Positions 52,623 through 60,878 of a stretch of DNA of 64,000 nt are shown here, one piece after another. The notes below the pieces were generated by a model. That model saw nothing but the letters and a program-made list of their open reading frames with translations, did not search any database and had not been told where the DNA came from. The stretch lies in NCBI RefSeq assembly GCF_946187725.1, contig NZ_CAMHSK010000009.1, positions 1 through 64,000 of the forward strand, given 5' to 3'. This DNA comes from an uncultured Treponema sp. Lineage in GTDB: Bacteria; Spirochaetota; Spirochaetia; Treponematales; Treponemataceae. A program made the position numbers and the translations under genes. The stretch's first letter is position 1, and each line of letters opens with the position of its first letter.

Positions 52623-54071
52623 ATGAAAACAGAACTTATCAAAGACATTCTTACTTCTAAGCCAGACGGCCGAATCGTTACCGTCTGCGGATGGGTTCGC
52701 ACTATGCGTGACTCAAAGAATCTCGTCTTCATTCAGGTGAACGACGGTTCCTGCTTTGCGAACATTCAGCTTACTTTTGACCGACAGAATCCTTCAAATC
52801 CAAATAATGCTTCTTCAATCGAAAATGCACTCTCAAATATCTCGACTGGTGCTTCTCTCAAAGCCACAGGAAAGCTTGTTGAATCACAGGGCGCAGGTCA
52901 GGCTGTTGAAGTCAACCTCGAATCTCTCGAAGTCCTTGGCAAATGTCCTTCTGACTACCCGATTCAGAAAAAGGCTGCCACAATGGAATTCCTTCGCGAA
53001 AATGCACATCTCCGTGGCCGCACAAACACTTTCGGTGCCGTTTTCCGAATGCGCAGCCAGATGGCTTACGCCGTTCACACCTTCTTCCAGGAGCGCGGTT
53101 TCTTCTATATTAACACTCCTGAAATCACTTGTTCTGACTGTGAAGGTGCAGGTGAAATGTTCCAGATTACCACTCTTTCCCTTGAAAAGATTGCCGAAAC
53201 TGCAATCGAAAAGGGTGCTGCTGGCATGAAAAAGGAAGATGCTGCCAAGCTTGTTAACTACAACAAAGACTTCTTCGGAAAGCAGGCTTCACTCACTGTT
53301 TCTGGTCAGCTTGAAGCAGAAACTCTCGCAACTTCACTCGGTCGTGTTTACACCTTCGGACCGACTTTCCGTGCCGAAAATTCAAATACAACCCGCCACC
53401 TTGCAGAATTCTGGATGTGTGAGCCAGAAATGGCTTTCTTCGATTTGAACGATGACATGGACATTCAGGAAGAGTTCATCAAATATCTTCTCAACTGGGC
53501 ACTCACAAAATGCCCGGAAGACATGGAATTCTTCAACAAGCGAATTCAGCCGGGCGTAATCGATACTCTCCGCCATGTTGTTGAAACTCCGTTCAAGCGC
53601 GTTTCTTACACAGAGGCAGTTGCCGAGCTTGAAAAACACGCTGATGAATTTGAATTCAAGCCATACTGGGGCTGCGACCTTGCCACAGAGCACGAGCGCT
53701 ATCTGACCGAAAAAGTCTACAAATGTCCTGTAATGGTTTACAACTATCCAAAAGAAATCAAGGCTTTCTACATGAAGCTTAACGATGACGGAAAGACTGT
53801 AAAGGCAGTTGATGTTCTCGTTCCAGGTCTTGGTGAAATCATCGGCGGTTCTGAACGCGAAGAAAGCTACGACAAGCTTTTGAACCGAATCAAGGAACTC
53901 GGCTTGAAGCCAGAAGATTACAGCTGGTATCTGGACTTGCGAAAGTTCGGCACTGTTCCTCACTCAGGCTTTGGCTTGGGATTCGAACGCCTTTTGCTTT
54001 ATGTAACAGGCATGCAGAACATCCGTGATGTAATTCCATATCCACGAGCACCAAAACTGGCAGACTTTTAA
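52623..54071 (+). CDS. asnS: Asparagine-tRNA ligase
   Basis: A 482-residue class II synthetase. The N-terminal OB fold (VCGWVRTMRDSKNLVFIQVNDGS) binds the anticodon. Motif 2 is FRAENSNTTRHLAEFWMCEPEM and motif 3 is GFGLGFERLLLYVTGMQNIRDVIPYPR. An insertion around residues 185-220 (EKIAETAIEKGAAGMKKEDAAK) is seen in AsnRS. It charges tRNA-Asn directly. The presence of gatB in the window suggests that GatCAB serves mainly tRNA-Gln. The promoter-like TGCTAGAAT ends eight bases before the ATG. Confidence 0.96.
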   Translation: MKTELIKDILTSKPDGRIVTVCGWVRTMRDSKNLVFIQVNDGSCFANIQLTFDRQNPSNPNNASSIENALSNISTGASLKATGKLVESQGAGQAVEVNLESLEVLGKCPSDYPIQKKAATMEFLRENAHLRGRTNTFGAVFRMRSQMAYAVHTFFQERGFFYINTPEITCSDCEGAGEMFQITTLSLEKIAETAIEKGAAGMKKEDAAKLVNYNKDFFGKQASLTVSGQLEAETLATSLGRVYTFGPTFRAENSNTTRHLAEFWMCEPEMAFFDLNDDMDIQEEFIKYLLNWALTKCPEDMEFFNKRIQPGVIDTLRHVVETPFKRVSYTEAVAELEKHADEFEFKPYWGCDLATEHERYLTEKVYKCPVMVYNYPKEIKAFYMKLNDDGKTVKAVDVLVPGLGEIIGGSEREESYDKLLNRIKELGLKPEDYSWYLDLRKFGTVPHSGFGLGFERLLLYVTGMQNIRDVIPYPRAPKLADF

Positions 54072-54078
54072 AGTATTA

Positions 54079-54144
54079 GACGCAGATTAACGCAGATAGA
54101 CGCAGATATTTATTTTTATCTGTGTGCATCTGCGTCAATTTTTT
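54079..54144 (+). terminator. Terminator built from ACGCAGAT repeats
   Basis: Three copies of (G/A)ACGCAGAT at 54079-54087, 54089-54097 and 54099-54107, ten bases apart, followed by the complement ATCTGCGTC (54128-54136) and a T-run. Any of the three can pair with the last, giving a hairpin plus T-tract after asnS. Confidence 0.7.
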
Positions 54145-54152
54145 ATTCACGA

Positions 54153-55439
54153 ATGAACAACAAAACGCCACGCAAATTAACATTCGTAACTTTCTCACAG
54201 GGAATTTTCCTTACCGCGAAATACTTCCTTCAGAACAGGCTTTTGTCTTTTGCGGGGGCATGCGCATTCAGCTTTCTTTTTTCTGTTATCCCGCTTTTTA
54301 TGATGATCGTGATGGTACTGGTCAGATTTTTGCATGCTTCACCAAACACCGTCTCGGCAATCATTTCTGCCATCCCTGAACTCGAACGCTACTTTAACTC
54401 AGATTCAATCATTCAGTCCGTGCAGTCAATCAGAATGGTCAGCACTTTTGAAATCGTCGCAGCCGTTTTTGTTTTGTGGATGGCACGGCGTTTTTTTGCG
54501 TCGATTTTTGATTCGATGCAGAACATTTTTCACACACAGACAAAGCGAAAGGCTCTGTTCAATCAGATTCTCACTTTCGTTACTGAAATCGTCCTTGTTT
54601 TTGCATCTTCGGCCGTAATTTTCGCCTACATCTCTTTGCAGACGATTTCTTCAGTTGAAGTCTTTAAAATCCCGCAGCTTGCTTTCTTGCAGAACGGAAT
54701 TCTTTCCGGCGAGCTGATTAATCTTCTTCCAAATTTGCTTATGCTGGTGATGGTCACCCTGCTTTACAAAACTGCTTCGGGAACAAAACCTTCTTTCTTG
54801 CTCTGTTCGGCAACCGGCGTGCTTTGTACGCTTTCTTTCTGGGGATTCCGGCTCATCATGCACTTTTTCCTCAATGTCAGCCGATATAACCTGATTTATG
54901 GAGTCCTTGGGCATGTAATCATTATGTTCATGGACATTTTCTTCTTTTTCGTGTTTTTCCTTGTATTCGCTCAGTTCATTTATGTCATTCAGTTTTTTGA
55001 CGAACTTCTTTTGGGCGAGCTTTACCTTCTTCCAAAAATAGAGCAGGGCGGATTTGGCTCTGGAATTAAAAGGGCATTTTTTGTCCGTGCAGATTTTCTC
55101 ATCGCAAAAAACAAGAGCAATGTCCTCTCTTTTAAGCCGGGTGAAGTCATTTTCAATGTCAATGATGATGATAATTATGCTTACTACATTATAAAAGGCA
55201 GCGTAAAATTCGTTCCCGAAGCAGAAGGGCAGGAGGGCGATGAAAAAGAACTTCTCGCACACCGCGGCGAATTCTTTGGCGAGACAGCCTGCATCCTGAA
55301 TCACAAGCGTGATGTTACTGCCGTCGCTGTAATCTCAACAAGAATCATCCGAATCGAAAGCGAACGCTTCAGATTTTTGATTCACCAGAATCCCGAAGCT
55401 GCCAAAAAAATCCTCAAACAAATTTCTCCGTTCCTTTAA
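54153..55439 (+). CDS. YihY/BrkB-family membrane protein fused to a cyclic-nucleotide-binding domain
   Basis: A 428-residue protein. Residues about 25-290 are a six-segment YihY/BrkB-type membrane domain (GACAFSFLFSVIPLFMMIVMVL, RFFASIFDSMQNIFHTQ, SFWGFRLIMHFFLNVSRYNLIYGVLGH). Residues about 305-428 are a cNMP-binding beta-roll (FKPGEVIFNVNDDDNYAYYIIKGSVKFV, HRGEFFGETACILNHKRDVTAVA). The phosphate-binding-cassette region has FFGETACILNHKRDVTA, close to FGEx(A)L...R.A, so nucleotide binding is plausible. I infer that a second messenger gates an otherwise uncharacterised membrane function. No Shine-Dalgarno is obvious. Confidence 0.85.
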   Translation: MNNKTPRKLTFVTFSQGIFLTAKYFLQNRLLSFAGACAFSFLFSVIPLFMMIVMVLVRFLHASPNTVSAIISAIPELERYFNSDSIIQSVQSIRMVSTFEIVAAVFVLWMARRFFASIFDSMQNIFHTQTKRKALFNQILTFVTEIVLVFASSAVIFAYISLQTISSVEVFKIPQLAFLQNGILSGELINLLPNLLMLVMVTLLYKTASGTKPSFLLCSATGVLCTLSFWGFRLIMHFFLNVSRYNLIYGVLGHVIIMFMDIFFFFVFFLVFAQFIYVIQFFDELLLGELYLLPKIEQGGFGSGIKRAFFVRADFLIAKNKSNVLSFKPGEVIFNVNDDDNYAYYIIKGSVKFVPEAEGQEGDEKELLAHRGEFFGETACILNHKRDVTAVAVISTRIIRIESERFRFLIHQNPEAAKKILKQISPFL

Positions 55440-55566
55440 TCCTTGTATTTTAAAGAATTACAATTGTAAAAAATTTCAGAATTCTCTTGTATCTTTTCCC
55501 CGCTCACATTGACCACACGCCTTTAAAAAGATAAAATAGAGACATAGAAAAAATAGGGAGACCTAC

Positions 55567-56844
55567 ATGCCGTATTCAGAACCGACCAATCTTGGTGTTG
55601 TTGCTTGTCCGGGTGGAGCAGTTTTTGCTGATGAAGTTATCGCACATCTGCGCCATATGTATAAACATCGTTTTGCTCTTAAGAGCGATGTCATTTCCAA
55701 AAGATACAATCTTGAGAAAGAAAAGCTGGTACAGGACATTAATTTCCGAAATGACCTTGCCACTTCTGACTTGGTTTTGCGTGGTACTATCGACAAATAC
55801 CGCCCGCCAGTATTCAAGGTTGAGACACAGTTCACTTGGTTTGCAAACGGTGAGGTCAAGGCAGAACTTCTTGAGTGTGTCCGTGGAAAAGACATTTACA
55901 TTTTCCAGGATGCAGAAAATCATCAGCCTATTCCGATGAATGGCGGAAAGAACATGGTCACTTTCTCAGTAAACGACCATGTGATGACCCTTCTTGTTAC
56001 AATCGATGCTGTTCAGCAGGCTGGTGCAAAATCAATCACCCTTGTTCTTCCTTCATTCCCTTACAGCCGTCAGCACAAAAAGAAGAGCCGCGAAGGTCTT
56101 ACAGCTTCGCTTCTCTGCCACATCTACGAAATGAAGAATGTCACACGAGTCATCACTCTCGACATCCACTCACGCGAAATCGTAAATGCTTTCAATACAA
56201 CTTACCTCGACAACCTTCACGCTTCTTATCAGATTATCCGTGAGCTTGCCAAAGTCGTAAACCTTTCTGGCCCAAACAAAGAAGATTTAGTCGTCGTTTC
56301 TCCAGATACAGGTGCAATCGACCGCAACAAATTCTATGCTACCGGCCTCAAAGTGCCTCTCGCAATGATTTACAAAGAGCGCGATTATTCAGTCGTCACT
56401 CAGGATGCCAAAAACACCAACATCAAGAGCGTTAAACTCCTTGGTGATGTAAAAGGCAAAGTCGCTTTCATTGCGGACGATATGCTTGGAACTGGCGGCA
56501 CACTTCTCAAAGCCATGGAATTCCTTCACAACAATGGAGCCACAAAGGTTATCGCAGCCATTTCGCTTCCGTTCTTCACAGGAAACGCAATCGAGCTGTT
56601 CGACAATGCTTACAAAGACGGTCTTTTCTATCGCGTAATCGGTACAAATGCCGTTTATCATCCAGATTTGAAGGATAAAGAATGGTTCATCTCAACAAAT
56701 GTCACAGGCCTGTTCGCAAATGTAATCACACGAATCCATCACGACCAGAGCTTGAGCGACTTGCTTGACAACCGTTCAATTATCGACAAACTGATTAAGA
56801 AAGATTCGGACGCTGCTGCAAAAGCTGAAGCAAAAGCAGAGTAA
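55567..56844 (+). CDS. prs: Ribose-phosphate pyrophosphokinase, long form
   Basis: A 425-residue enzyme, about 100 residues longer than the common PRPP synthetase. The N-terminal half has WFANGEVKAELLECVRGKDIYIFQD and DHVMTLLVTIDAVQQAGAKSITLVLPSFPYSRQHKK. The PRPP-binding loop is VAFIADDMLGTGGTL near residue 300. It makes PRPP from ribose 5-phosphate and ATP for nucleotides, histidine and tryptophan. GGGAGA lies before the ATG. The C-terminal tail is Ala/Lys/Glu-rich and low-complexity. A terminator-like repeat follows. Confidence 0.93.
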   Translation: MPYSEPTNLGVVACPGGAVFADEVIAHLRHMYKHRFALKSDVISKRYNLEKEKLVQDINFRNDLATSDLVLRGTIDKYRPPVFKVETQFTWFANGEVKAELLECVRGKDIYIFQDAENHQPIPMNGGKNMVTFSVNDHVMTLLVTIDAVQQAGAKSITLVLPSFPYSRQHKKKSREGLTASLLCHIYEMKNVTRVITLDIHSREIVNAFNTTYLDNLHASYQIIRELAKVVNLSGPNKEDLVVVSPDTGAIDRNKFYATGLKVPLAMIYKERDYSVVTQDAKNTNIKSVKLLGDVKGKVAFIADDMLGTGGTLLKAMEFLHNNGATKVIAAISLPFFTGNAIELFDNAYKDGLFYRVIGTNAVYHPDLKDKEWFISTNVTGLFANVITRIHHDQSLSDLLDNRSIIDKLIKKDSDAAAKAEAKAE

Positions 56845-56865
56845 TCAGGCGCCAAATTTTCTTGT

Positions 56866-56948
56866 CTGTCGCCCTTCCGCCCTTCGCTCACGCTCATTGC
56901 CACTTCGTGGCAACTACGGGGCTACACGGCGGGGGCGGCATTTTTTTT
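56866..56948. repeat. Dispersed repeat, copy 3 (inverted), acting as prs terminator
   Basis: The reverse complement of the GC-rich block of the repeats at 336 and 34061, more diverged. Its hairpin is TTGCCAC-TTC-GTGGCAA (56897-56913), with the closing pair changed on both sides relative to TTGCCAG/CTGGCAA. Outer arms TGTCGCCC and GGGCGGCA pair with one G-T and are followed by eight T, so it can end prs transcription. Confidence 0.7.
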
Positions 56949-56980
56949 AATCCACAGAACTTTTTCACACTGTTTTTAAT

Positions 56981-58105
56981 ATGACAGATACAATCCTTTG
57001 CATAGACATCGGAACATCTTCTCTCAAGGCAGCTCTTCTGCCCGATAATCTTTCAAAAGCAGAAATTTTTGTTTCAAGGCAGCCTTTCCCGAAATCAGCG
57101 TTCCGCGAATCAAATTCCGCACAATATTATCTTTCTGCACTCAAAGCCGCGCTTGAAGAACTGCATCAGAAAAATCCTGACTATGCGATTGAAGCCGTAT
57201 GCGTGAGCGGAAACGGCCCTACCTTGATTTCTGAGGACGGAAAAACACTCCTTTACAGTGACTTGTTTGAGCTTCCTTCTCTTGGACGAGTCGCGCATCA
57301 AAAAAAAGAAGCGTTAAAAAACACAAAGTCGCTTTTTATTCCGCGCCTTGCGGCATTTAGGGAACTTTTTTATGAAAACTGGGCAAAATCAGCGCATATT
57401 TTCGGCACGCCCGAATTTCTTCTTTATAAGCTGACAGGGAATGCAGTCTCGATTCTTCCTGAAGAGCGCTTTTTGCCAGCTTACTGGAACGATGAAGAGC
57501 TTGAATCCTGCGGATTTTCGGCTTCTGAAATCAAAAAACTTCCGCCATTCGTAAATTCGGGTGCGTTTGTCGGAAAGGTGAGCGAAAAAGCCGCGCTGGA
57601 GACAGGCCTGCTTGAAGGTACGCTTGTTTTTGCCGGTGCCCCTGATTTTGTCGTCGCGCTGATTGGAACAGGAACTGTCTTCCCAGGTAAACTTTGTGAC
57701 CGTGCCGGAACCAGCGAAGGCTTGAATCTCTGCACGGCAAAACCGGTTTCTGCCGAAGGCTTAAGGACAATGCCTTCTGTGGTGCCCGGAATGTGGAATC
57801 TTTCATATCTATTAAATTCCTCACAGAGTTCACAGAGAGATTTTTCTGAGCTTAACCACGGAATCAGCTTGCTTCGAGAGGCGGCTGTTGCTAACGGCGA
57901 GGCTTTTCCTGACTGCATGACAATCACCGGCGGGCAGGCTTTGAGCGATGAAGTGATTGCCCAAAAAGAAGCCGCAACTGGCTTAAAAATCAAAAAAATG
58001 CCCTGCACGGACGCAGAACTTATCGGTGATTTGATTCTTGCAAGAGTCGCTCTTGGGGATTATGATGATATTGTTGAGGCAGTTTTTGCCATTTTAGGAG
58101 TTTAA
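56981..58105 (+). CDS. Compact FGGY-family carbohydrate kinase
   Basis: A 374-residue sugar kinase, much shorter than the usual ~500. It has the phosphate loop CIDIGTSSLKAALL, the substrate-side GAPDFVVALIGTG, RAGTSEGLN, and the C-terminal ITGGQALSDEV...EAELIGDLILARVALG-like adenosine region (here CTDAELIGDL). Both domains are recognisable, so it is compact rather than truncated. Near residues 280-300 the reading frame crosses CTCACAGAGTTCACAGAGAG, an iterated sequence normally found between genes, giving a Ser/Gln-rich stretch. It is coupled to the HAD gene three bases downstream. The substrate is unknown. Confidence 0.8.
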   Translation: MTDTILCIDIGTSSLKAALLPDNLSKAEIFVSRQPFPKSAFRESNSAQYYLSALKAALEELHQKNPDYAIEAVCVSGNGPTLISEDGKTLLYSDLFELPSLGRVAHQKKEALKNTKSLFIPRLAAFRELFYENWAKSAHIFGTPEFLLYKLTGNAVSILPEERFLPAYWNDEELESCGFSASEIKKLPPFVNSGAFVGKVSEKAALETGLLEGTLVFAGAPDFVVALIGTGTVFPGKLCDRAGTSEGLNLCTAKPVSAEGLRTMPSVVPGMWNLSYLLNSSQSSQRDFSELNHGISLLREAAVANGEAFPDCMTITGGQALSDEVIAQKEAATGLKIKKMPCTDAELIGDLILARVALGDYDDIVEAVFAILGV

Positions 58106-58108
58106 GGT

Positions 58109-58768
58109 ATGCAAATCTACAATCTTCCTTCCAATCCAAAAGTTCTCATTTTTGACATTGATGCGACCCTCTATACATGCCCCGAATACGCGCACGAGCA
58201 GATTGACAGTCAGATTCGGCATTGGGCGGCTCTCAAAGGTTATTCTGTCGAAGGAGCCAGAAATATGATTGCTGATTTCAGACGAAAATGGGCCGCTGAC
58301 CACAACGGGCAGAAAATCTCGCTCGGGAATCTTTTTACAAGTTTTGGCGTTTCGATTGAGACGAGCATTGAATGGCGAAAGAAACTCTTTAATCCTGCTG
58401 ACTACCTGCACCGTGATGAAAAACTGATTGAGGCCTTGAAGATTCTTGCCCAAAAATTCTATATGATTTGCGTAACGAACAACCCGGTTGAACCGGCACG
58501 AAAAACACTCGAAGTAATCGGAATTTCTGAATTTTTCCCGGAAATTGTTGGCCTTGACACCTGCATGGCATCCAAGCCATCTAAAAAGATTCTTGATGCC
58601 GCCGTGGCCTGTGCAAAAAAGGCACTGAACCAGGAAATTGAATATTCCGACTGCATCTCAATTGGCGACCGCTACGACATCGATCTTTCCCTCCCGATAG
58701 AACTGGGAATGGGCGGAATCTTAGTAACCGGCGCCGAAGAAGTGTGTGAACTTGCAGATAAAATTTAA
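58109..58768 (+). CDS. HAD-superfamily phosphatase, pyrimidine 5'-nucleotidase-like
   Basis: A 219-residue HAD hydrolase. Motif I IFDIDATLY gives the two catalytic Asp, motif II is VTNN, motif III Lys is in ASKPSKK and motif IV is GDRYDIDLSLP. The helical cap between motif I and II resembles the SDT1/Phm8 (pyrimidine 5'-nucleotidase) group. AAGG precedes the ATG, three bases after the kinase stop, so a shared sugar- or nucleotide-salvage role is likely. The substrate cannot be fixed. Confidence 0.85.
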   Translation: MQIYNLPSNPKVLIFDIDATLYTCPEYAHEQIDSQIRHWAALKGYSVEGARNMIADFRRKWAADHNGQKISLGNLFTSFGVSIETSIEWRKKLFNPADYLHRDEKLIEALKILAQKFYMICVTNNPVEPARKTLEVIGISEFFPEIVGLDTCMASKPSKKILDAAVACAKKALNQEIEYSDCISIGDRYDIDLSLPIELGMGGILVTGAEEVCELADKI

Positions 58769-58791
58769 GGCTGCCTGGAATCAGACAGCCT
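58768..58791. terminator. Hairpin between convergent genes
   Basis: AGGCTG (58768-58773) pairs with CAGCCT (58786-58791), with inner CTG/CAG pairing, directly after the HAD gene stop and ten bases before the convergent membrane-protein gene end. No long T-run. Confidence 0.5.
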
Positions 58792-58800
58792 CAAGTCAAA

Positions 58801-59217
58801 TTAGTCTCGTGTAATCAAAAGTGCACAAAGAACAATCATATGCATTGCAAAGTCATAAAGCCACTGCAAGAAGTGGTTCATGCCGCCGTTAAGCAGACCG
58901 CCGTTTCCGAGGAAGTCCGCGAGAACGATTGCCACAGCCCATACAATCACAACGATCAGCTTTAAAATCGAACCGAAAGTTCCCATTCTGTCGCCAATGA
59001 AAAGCTGCAGGATGATGAAAATGCCCGAAAGCAGTTCGATTACACCGAACACGATTGAAAGAAGCCGTGCGATGTCGCCGTTGAACACGCTTTTGATTGC
59101 CTTGCAGCCGAAGTCACCGCCGCCCTGCAAAGCCCAGATTCCACCGACGGCGAGCATTGCGCCAACGGCCAGATTAAGTACGATCCAGAAAAGTCGAACC
59201 TGAGAGTTTTTTGCCAT
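58801..59217 (-). CDS. Small four-segment membrane protein
   Basis: One hundred thirty-eight residues with about four hydrophobic segments (LFWIVLNLAVGAMLAVGGIWAL, IARLLSIVFGVIELLSGIFIILQ, LKLIVVIVWAVAIVLADFL and LYDFAMHMIVLCALLI). I do not recognise the family; the layout recalls DoxX-like or other small conserved treponemal membrane proteins. AGGAGG precedes the ATG. It follows the ASCH-domain gene by 25 bp on the same strand, so the four minus-strand genes 58801-60836 may form one transcript. Confidence 0.65.
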   Translation of the reverse strand: MAKNSQVRLFWIVLNLAVGAMLAVGGIWALQGGGDFGCKAIKSVFNGDIARLLSIVFGVIELLSGIFIILQLFIGDRMGTFGSILKLIVVIVWAVAIVLADFLGNGGLLNGGMNHFLQWLYDFAMHMIVLCALLITRD

Positions 59218-59242
59218 AAAATCCTCCTTTTTTACAGCTGTT

Positions 59243-59698
59243 TTATTTTTTATAAATTACGCGGAAAATTTCGCAGACGATTTTGGAATCTTCACGGGCT
59301 TCAAAGCCGCACAAGTCCGCTTCATCTTCGATGTATTCCCGCATTTTATCCTGCCATTCAGAAAGATTTTCGTTTTCACCGTCCCGCTGTGCCAAATCCC
59401 ATGGAATTTCATTGAACGGAACGACATTCACATCGGTCAGCTCGATTACGCAGCGCGGCTCATCATTTGAATCAAGAACGACATAAACTTCACCAGATAC
59501 AGGAACTTGCTCCAGATTGATTTCGATTTCGTCAAGCGGAGTGAATACGGCGGTTTTTGCCCCCGAAAGAACCAGTGAAAGCTGCGTCTGACCGGCAAAG
59601 CCTGAATCTTCAAAAACAAGCTCCCCGGAATACAAGGCATTTTCTTCGTTTTGATTCGTGTCTTTGAGATATTGCTTCCAGAATTCTAGTGTAGTCAT
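59243..59698 (-). CDS. ASCH-domain protein
   Basis: A 151-residue soluble protein. The pattern LSLVLSGAKTAVFTPL, then GEVYVVLDSNDEPRCVIELTDVNVVPFNEIPWDLAQRDGE...LSEWQDKMREYI fits the ASCH (PUA-like beta-barrel) family, which binds RNA or acts on N4-acylcytidines. The typical Lys of the SGxKTA segment is present. Its start touches the stop of the upstream small membrane protein gene. The function remains inferred from the family. Confidence 0.75.
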   Translation of the reverse strand: MTTLEFWKQYLKDTNQNEENALYSGELVFEDSGFAGQTQLSLVLSGAKTAVFTPLDEIEINLEQVPVSGEVYVVLDSNDEPRCVIELTDVNVVPFNEIPWDLAQRDGENENLSEWQDKMREYIEDEADLCGFEAREDSKIVCEIFRVIYKK

Positions 59699-60003
59699 TA
59701 TTTCCTTCCTGTTTTAATGAGCATGAGAATGAAGGCCGCAATCACGAAAAAATTCGGTACGATTGTAAGCACCAGCTGAATAAGCGGAATTTCGTTTCCG
59801 AGAACGAGAATTTGCCGCGAAGTGACGAAGCCGAGTTTTAAAAGAAGGTCGAATACAATCGACGAATAGCCTGTGACTGCCGCAAAAACCAGAAACATCC
59901 ACGAGAAATCCCTTGTTTTGCTCCATAACATGATTGCCAGAAAAGCAATTATTCCACCGAGAAGAAGTTTGATAATGAAGAAGATAATTTCAGTCTCGCT
60001 CAT
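59698..60003 (-). CDS. Small three-segment membrane protein
   Basis: One hundred one residues with three hydrophobic segments (IIFFIIKLLLGGIIAFLAIMLW, WMFLVFAAVTGYSSIVFDLLL and IPLIQLVLTIVPNFFVIAAFILML). The family is not recognised. It shares its last base position with the ASCH gene start and lies 32 bp after the 60036 gene, consistent with one operon. Confidence 0.65.
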   Translation of the reverse strand: MSETEIIFFIIKLLLGGIIAFLAIMLWSKTRDFSWMFLVFAAVTGYSSIVFDLLLKLGFVTSRQILVLGNEIPLIQLVLTIVPNFFVIAAFILMLIKTGRK

Positions 60004-60035
60004 AAGACTCCGGCAGCATTTTTTGTAATGGTGGC

Positions 60036-60836
60036 TCAGTCAAAAGGATTGTTTTTCAGCTTCGAAAAGTTTCCTTTGTCGGCACCGAACGGTACGATTG
60101 AAGGTTGATTATAGTCAGGTGAAATTACGAGATTGCATTCGAGACAGTGAAGCACGAAATCCGCGTATTTTGATTCGGGCACTTTCGGAAAAAGATAAGG
60201 CCCCTTGCGCTCCCAGTATTTTGTAATAATCTGATCGTAAATGAACCAGTGCTTTTCTTCTCGTTCCTGAAGTGCCTTGATTAAGTCGTAAACTGAACGG
60301 GTAACAGCGGCGCACAGGGGAGAGGATAAGAAAGATTCATTTTTGAAAGAGAGATTTTCTGAAAGCGATTCTTTAACTGCAAGAACGAAAATGTCATTTG
60401 TCCACGGCAAAGTCGGCTCAAAAACGATGCAGTCAACGCTGCGCCAGTCAACGCTCTGCGGGTTCCACGGACGGTAAACCGAAGTTGACTGAGCTGAAAC
60501 GGAAATTGCCGCTTCGAGGGCTGCCTGTTTTGAAGAAAAAGTAAAGTCTGTGCGTGAATCGCCAAAAAGGTCAGAAACCGCACGGCTCAACTGAGATTTC
60601 TCTTTGCCGTTCGGGGATGAAAAATCAGTGAAATATGTGCCAGTGATTCCTCGTTCCAGAACATTTTTGAAAACGGTGAAAACGGAACCGCCCCAGCCCA
60701 AAATTGCACGCCCACCCTGCTGATATAAATCAGTGAGGCGAACGCTCTTTGCAGTGTATAAAAAGCAGTTGCGTGCACGCTTTACTGTGCCGAAACGAGA
60801 AAAGATTTCTTTTGAAAGTTCAATAATTTCTGACAT
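60036..60836 (-). CDS. Degenerate PLP-aminotransferase-like protein
   Basis: A 266-residue protein of unknown function. The N-terminal RARNCFLYTAKSVRLTDLYQQGGRAILGWGG resembles the opening of class III (ornithine-type) aminotransferases. The large domain with the cofactor Lys is not visible: the protein is about 130 residues too short, and SSKQAALEAAISVSAQSTSVYRPW is the only nearby cofactor-domain-like text. I read it as a treponeme-type derivative that has probably lost PLP chemistry. It is the first gene of the 60836-58801 run. Confidence in the gene is high and in the relation moderate. Confidence 0.6.
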   Translation of the reverse strand: MSEIIELSKEIFSRFGTVKRARNCFLYTAKSVRLTDLYQQGGRAILGWGGSVFTVFKNVLERGITGTYFTDFSSPNGKEKSQLSRAVSDLFGDSRTDFTFSSKQAALEAAISVSAQSTSVYRPWNPQSVDWRSVDCIVFEPTLPWTNDIFVLAVKESLSENLSFKNESFLSSPLCAAVTRSVYDLIKALQEREEKHWFIYDQIITKYWERKGPYLFPKVPESKYADFVLHCLECNLVISPDYNQPSIVPFGADKGNFSKLKNNPFD

Positions 60837-60839
60837 CTA

Positions 60840-60876
60840 TAATATATCCGCGTTTATCTGCGTAAATTCGCGTTTT
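60840..60876. repeat. ACGC repeats, period ten, between gatB and 60036
   Basis: On the minus strand AACGCGAATT, TACGCAGATA, AACGCGGATA follow one another at a ten-base period, the same family as the repeats after asnS. Confidence 0.6.
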
Positions 60877-60878
60877 AA

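Noticed and set aside
54079-54144. Reading the ACGCAGAT repeats as a CRISPR array
   Set aside because: Units are ten bases with no spacers and no cas genes are in the window.
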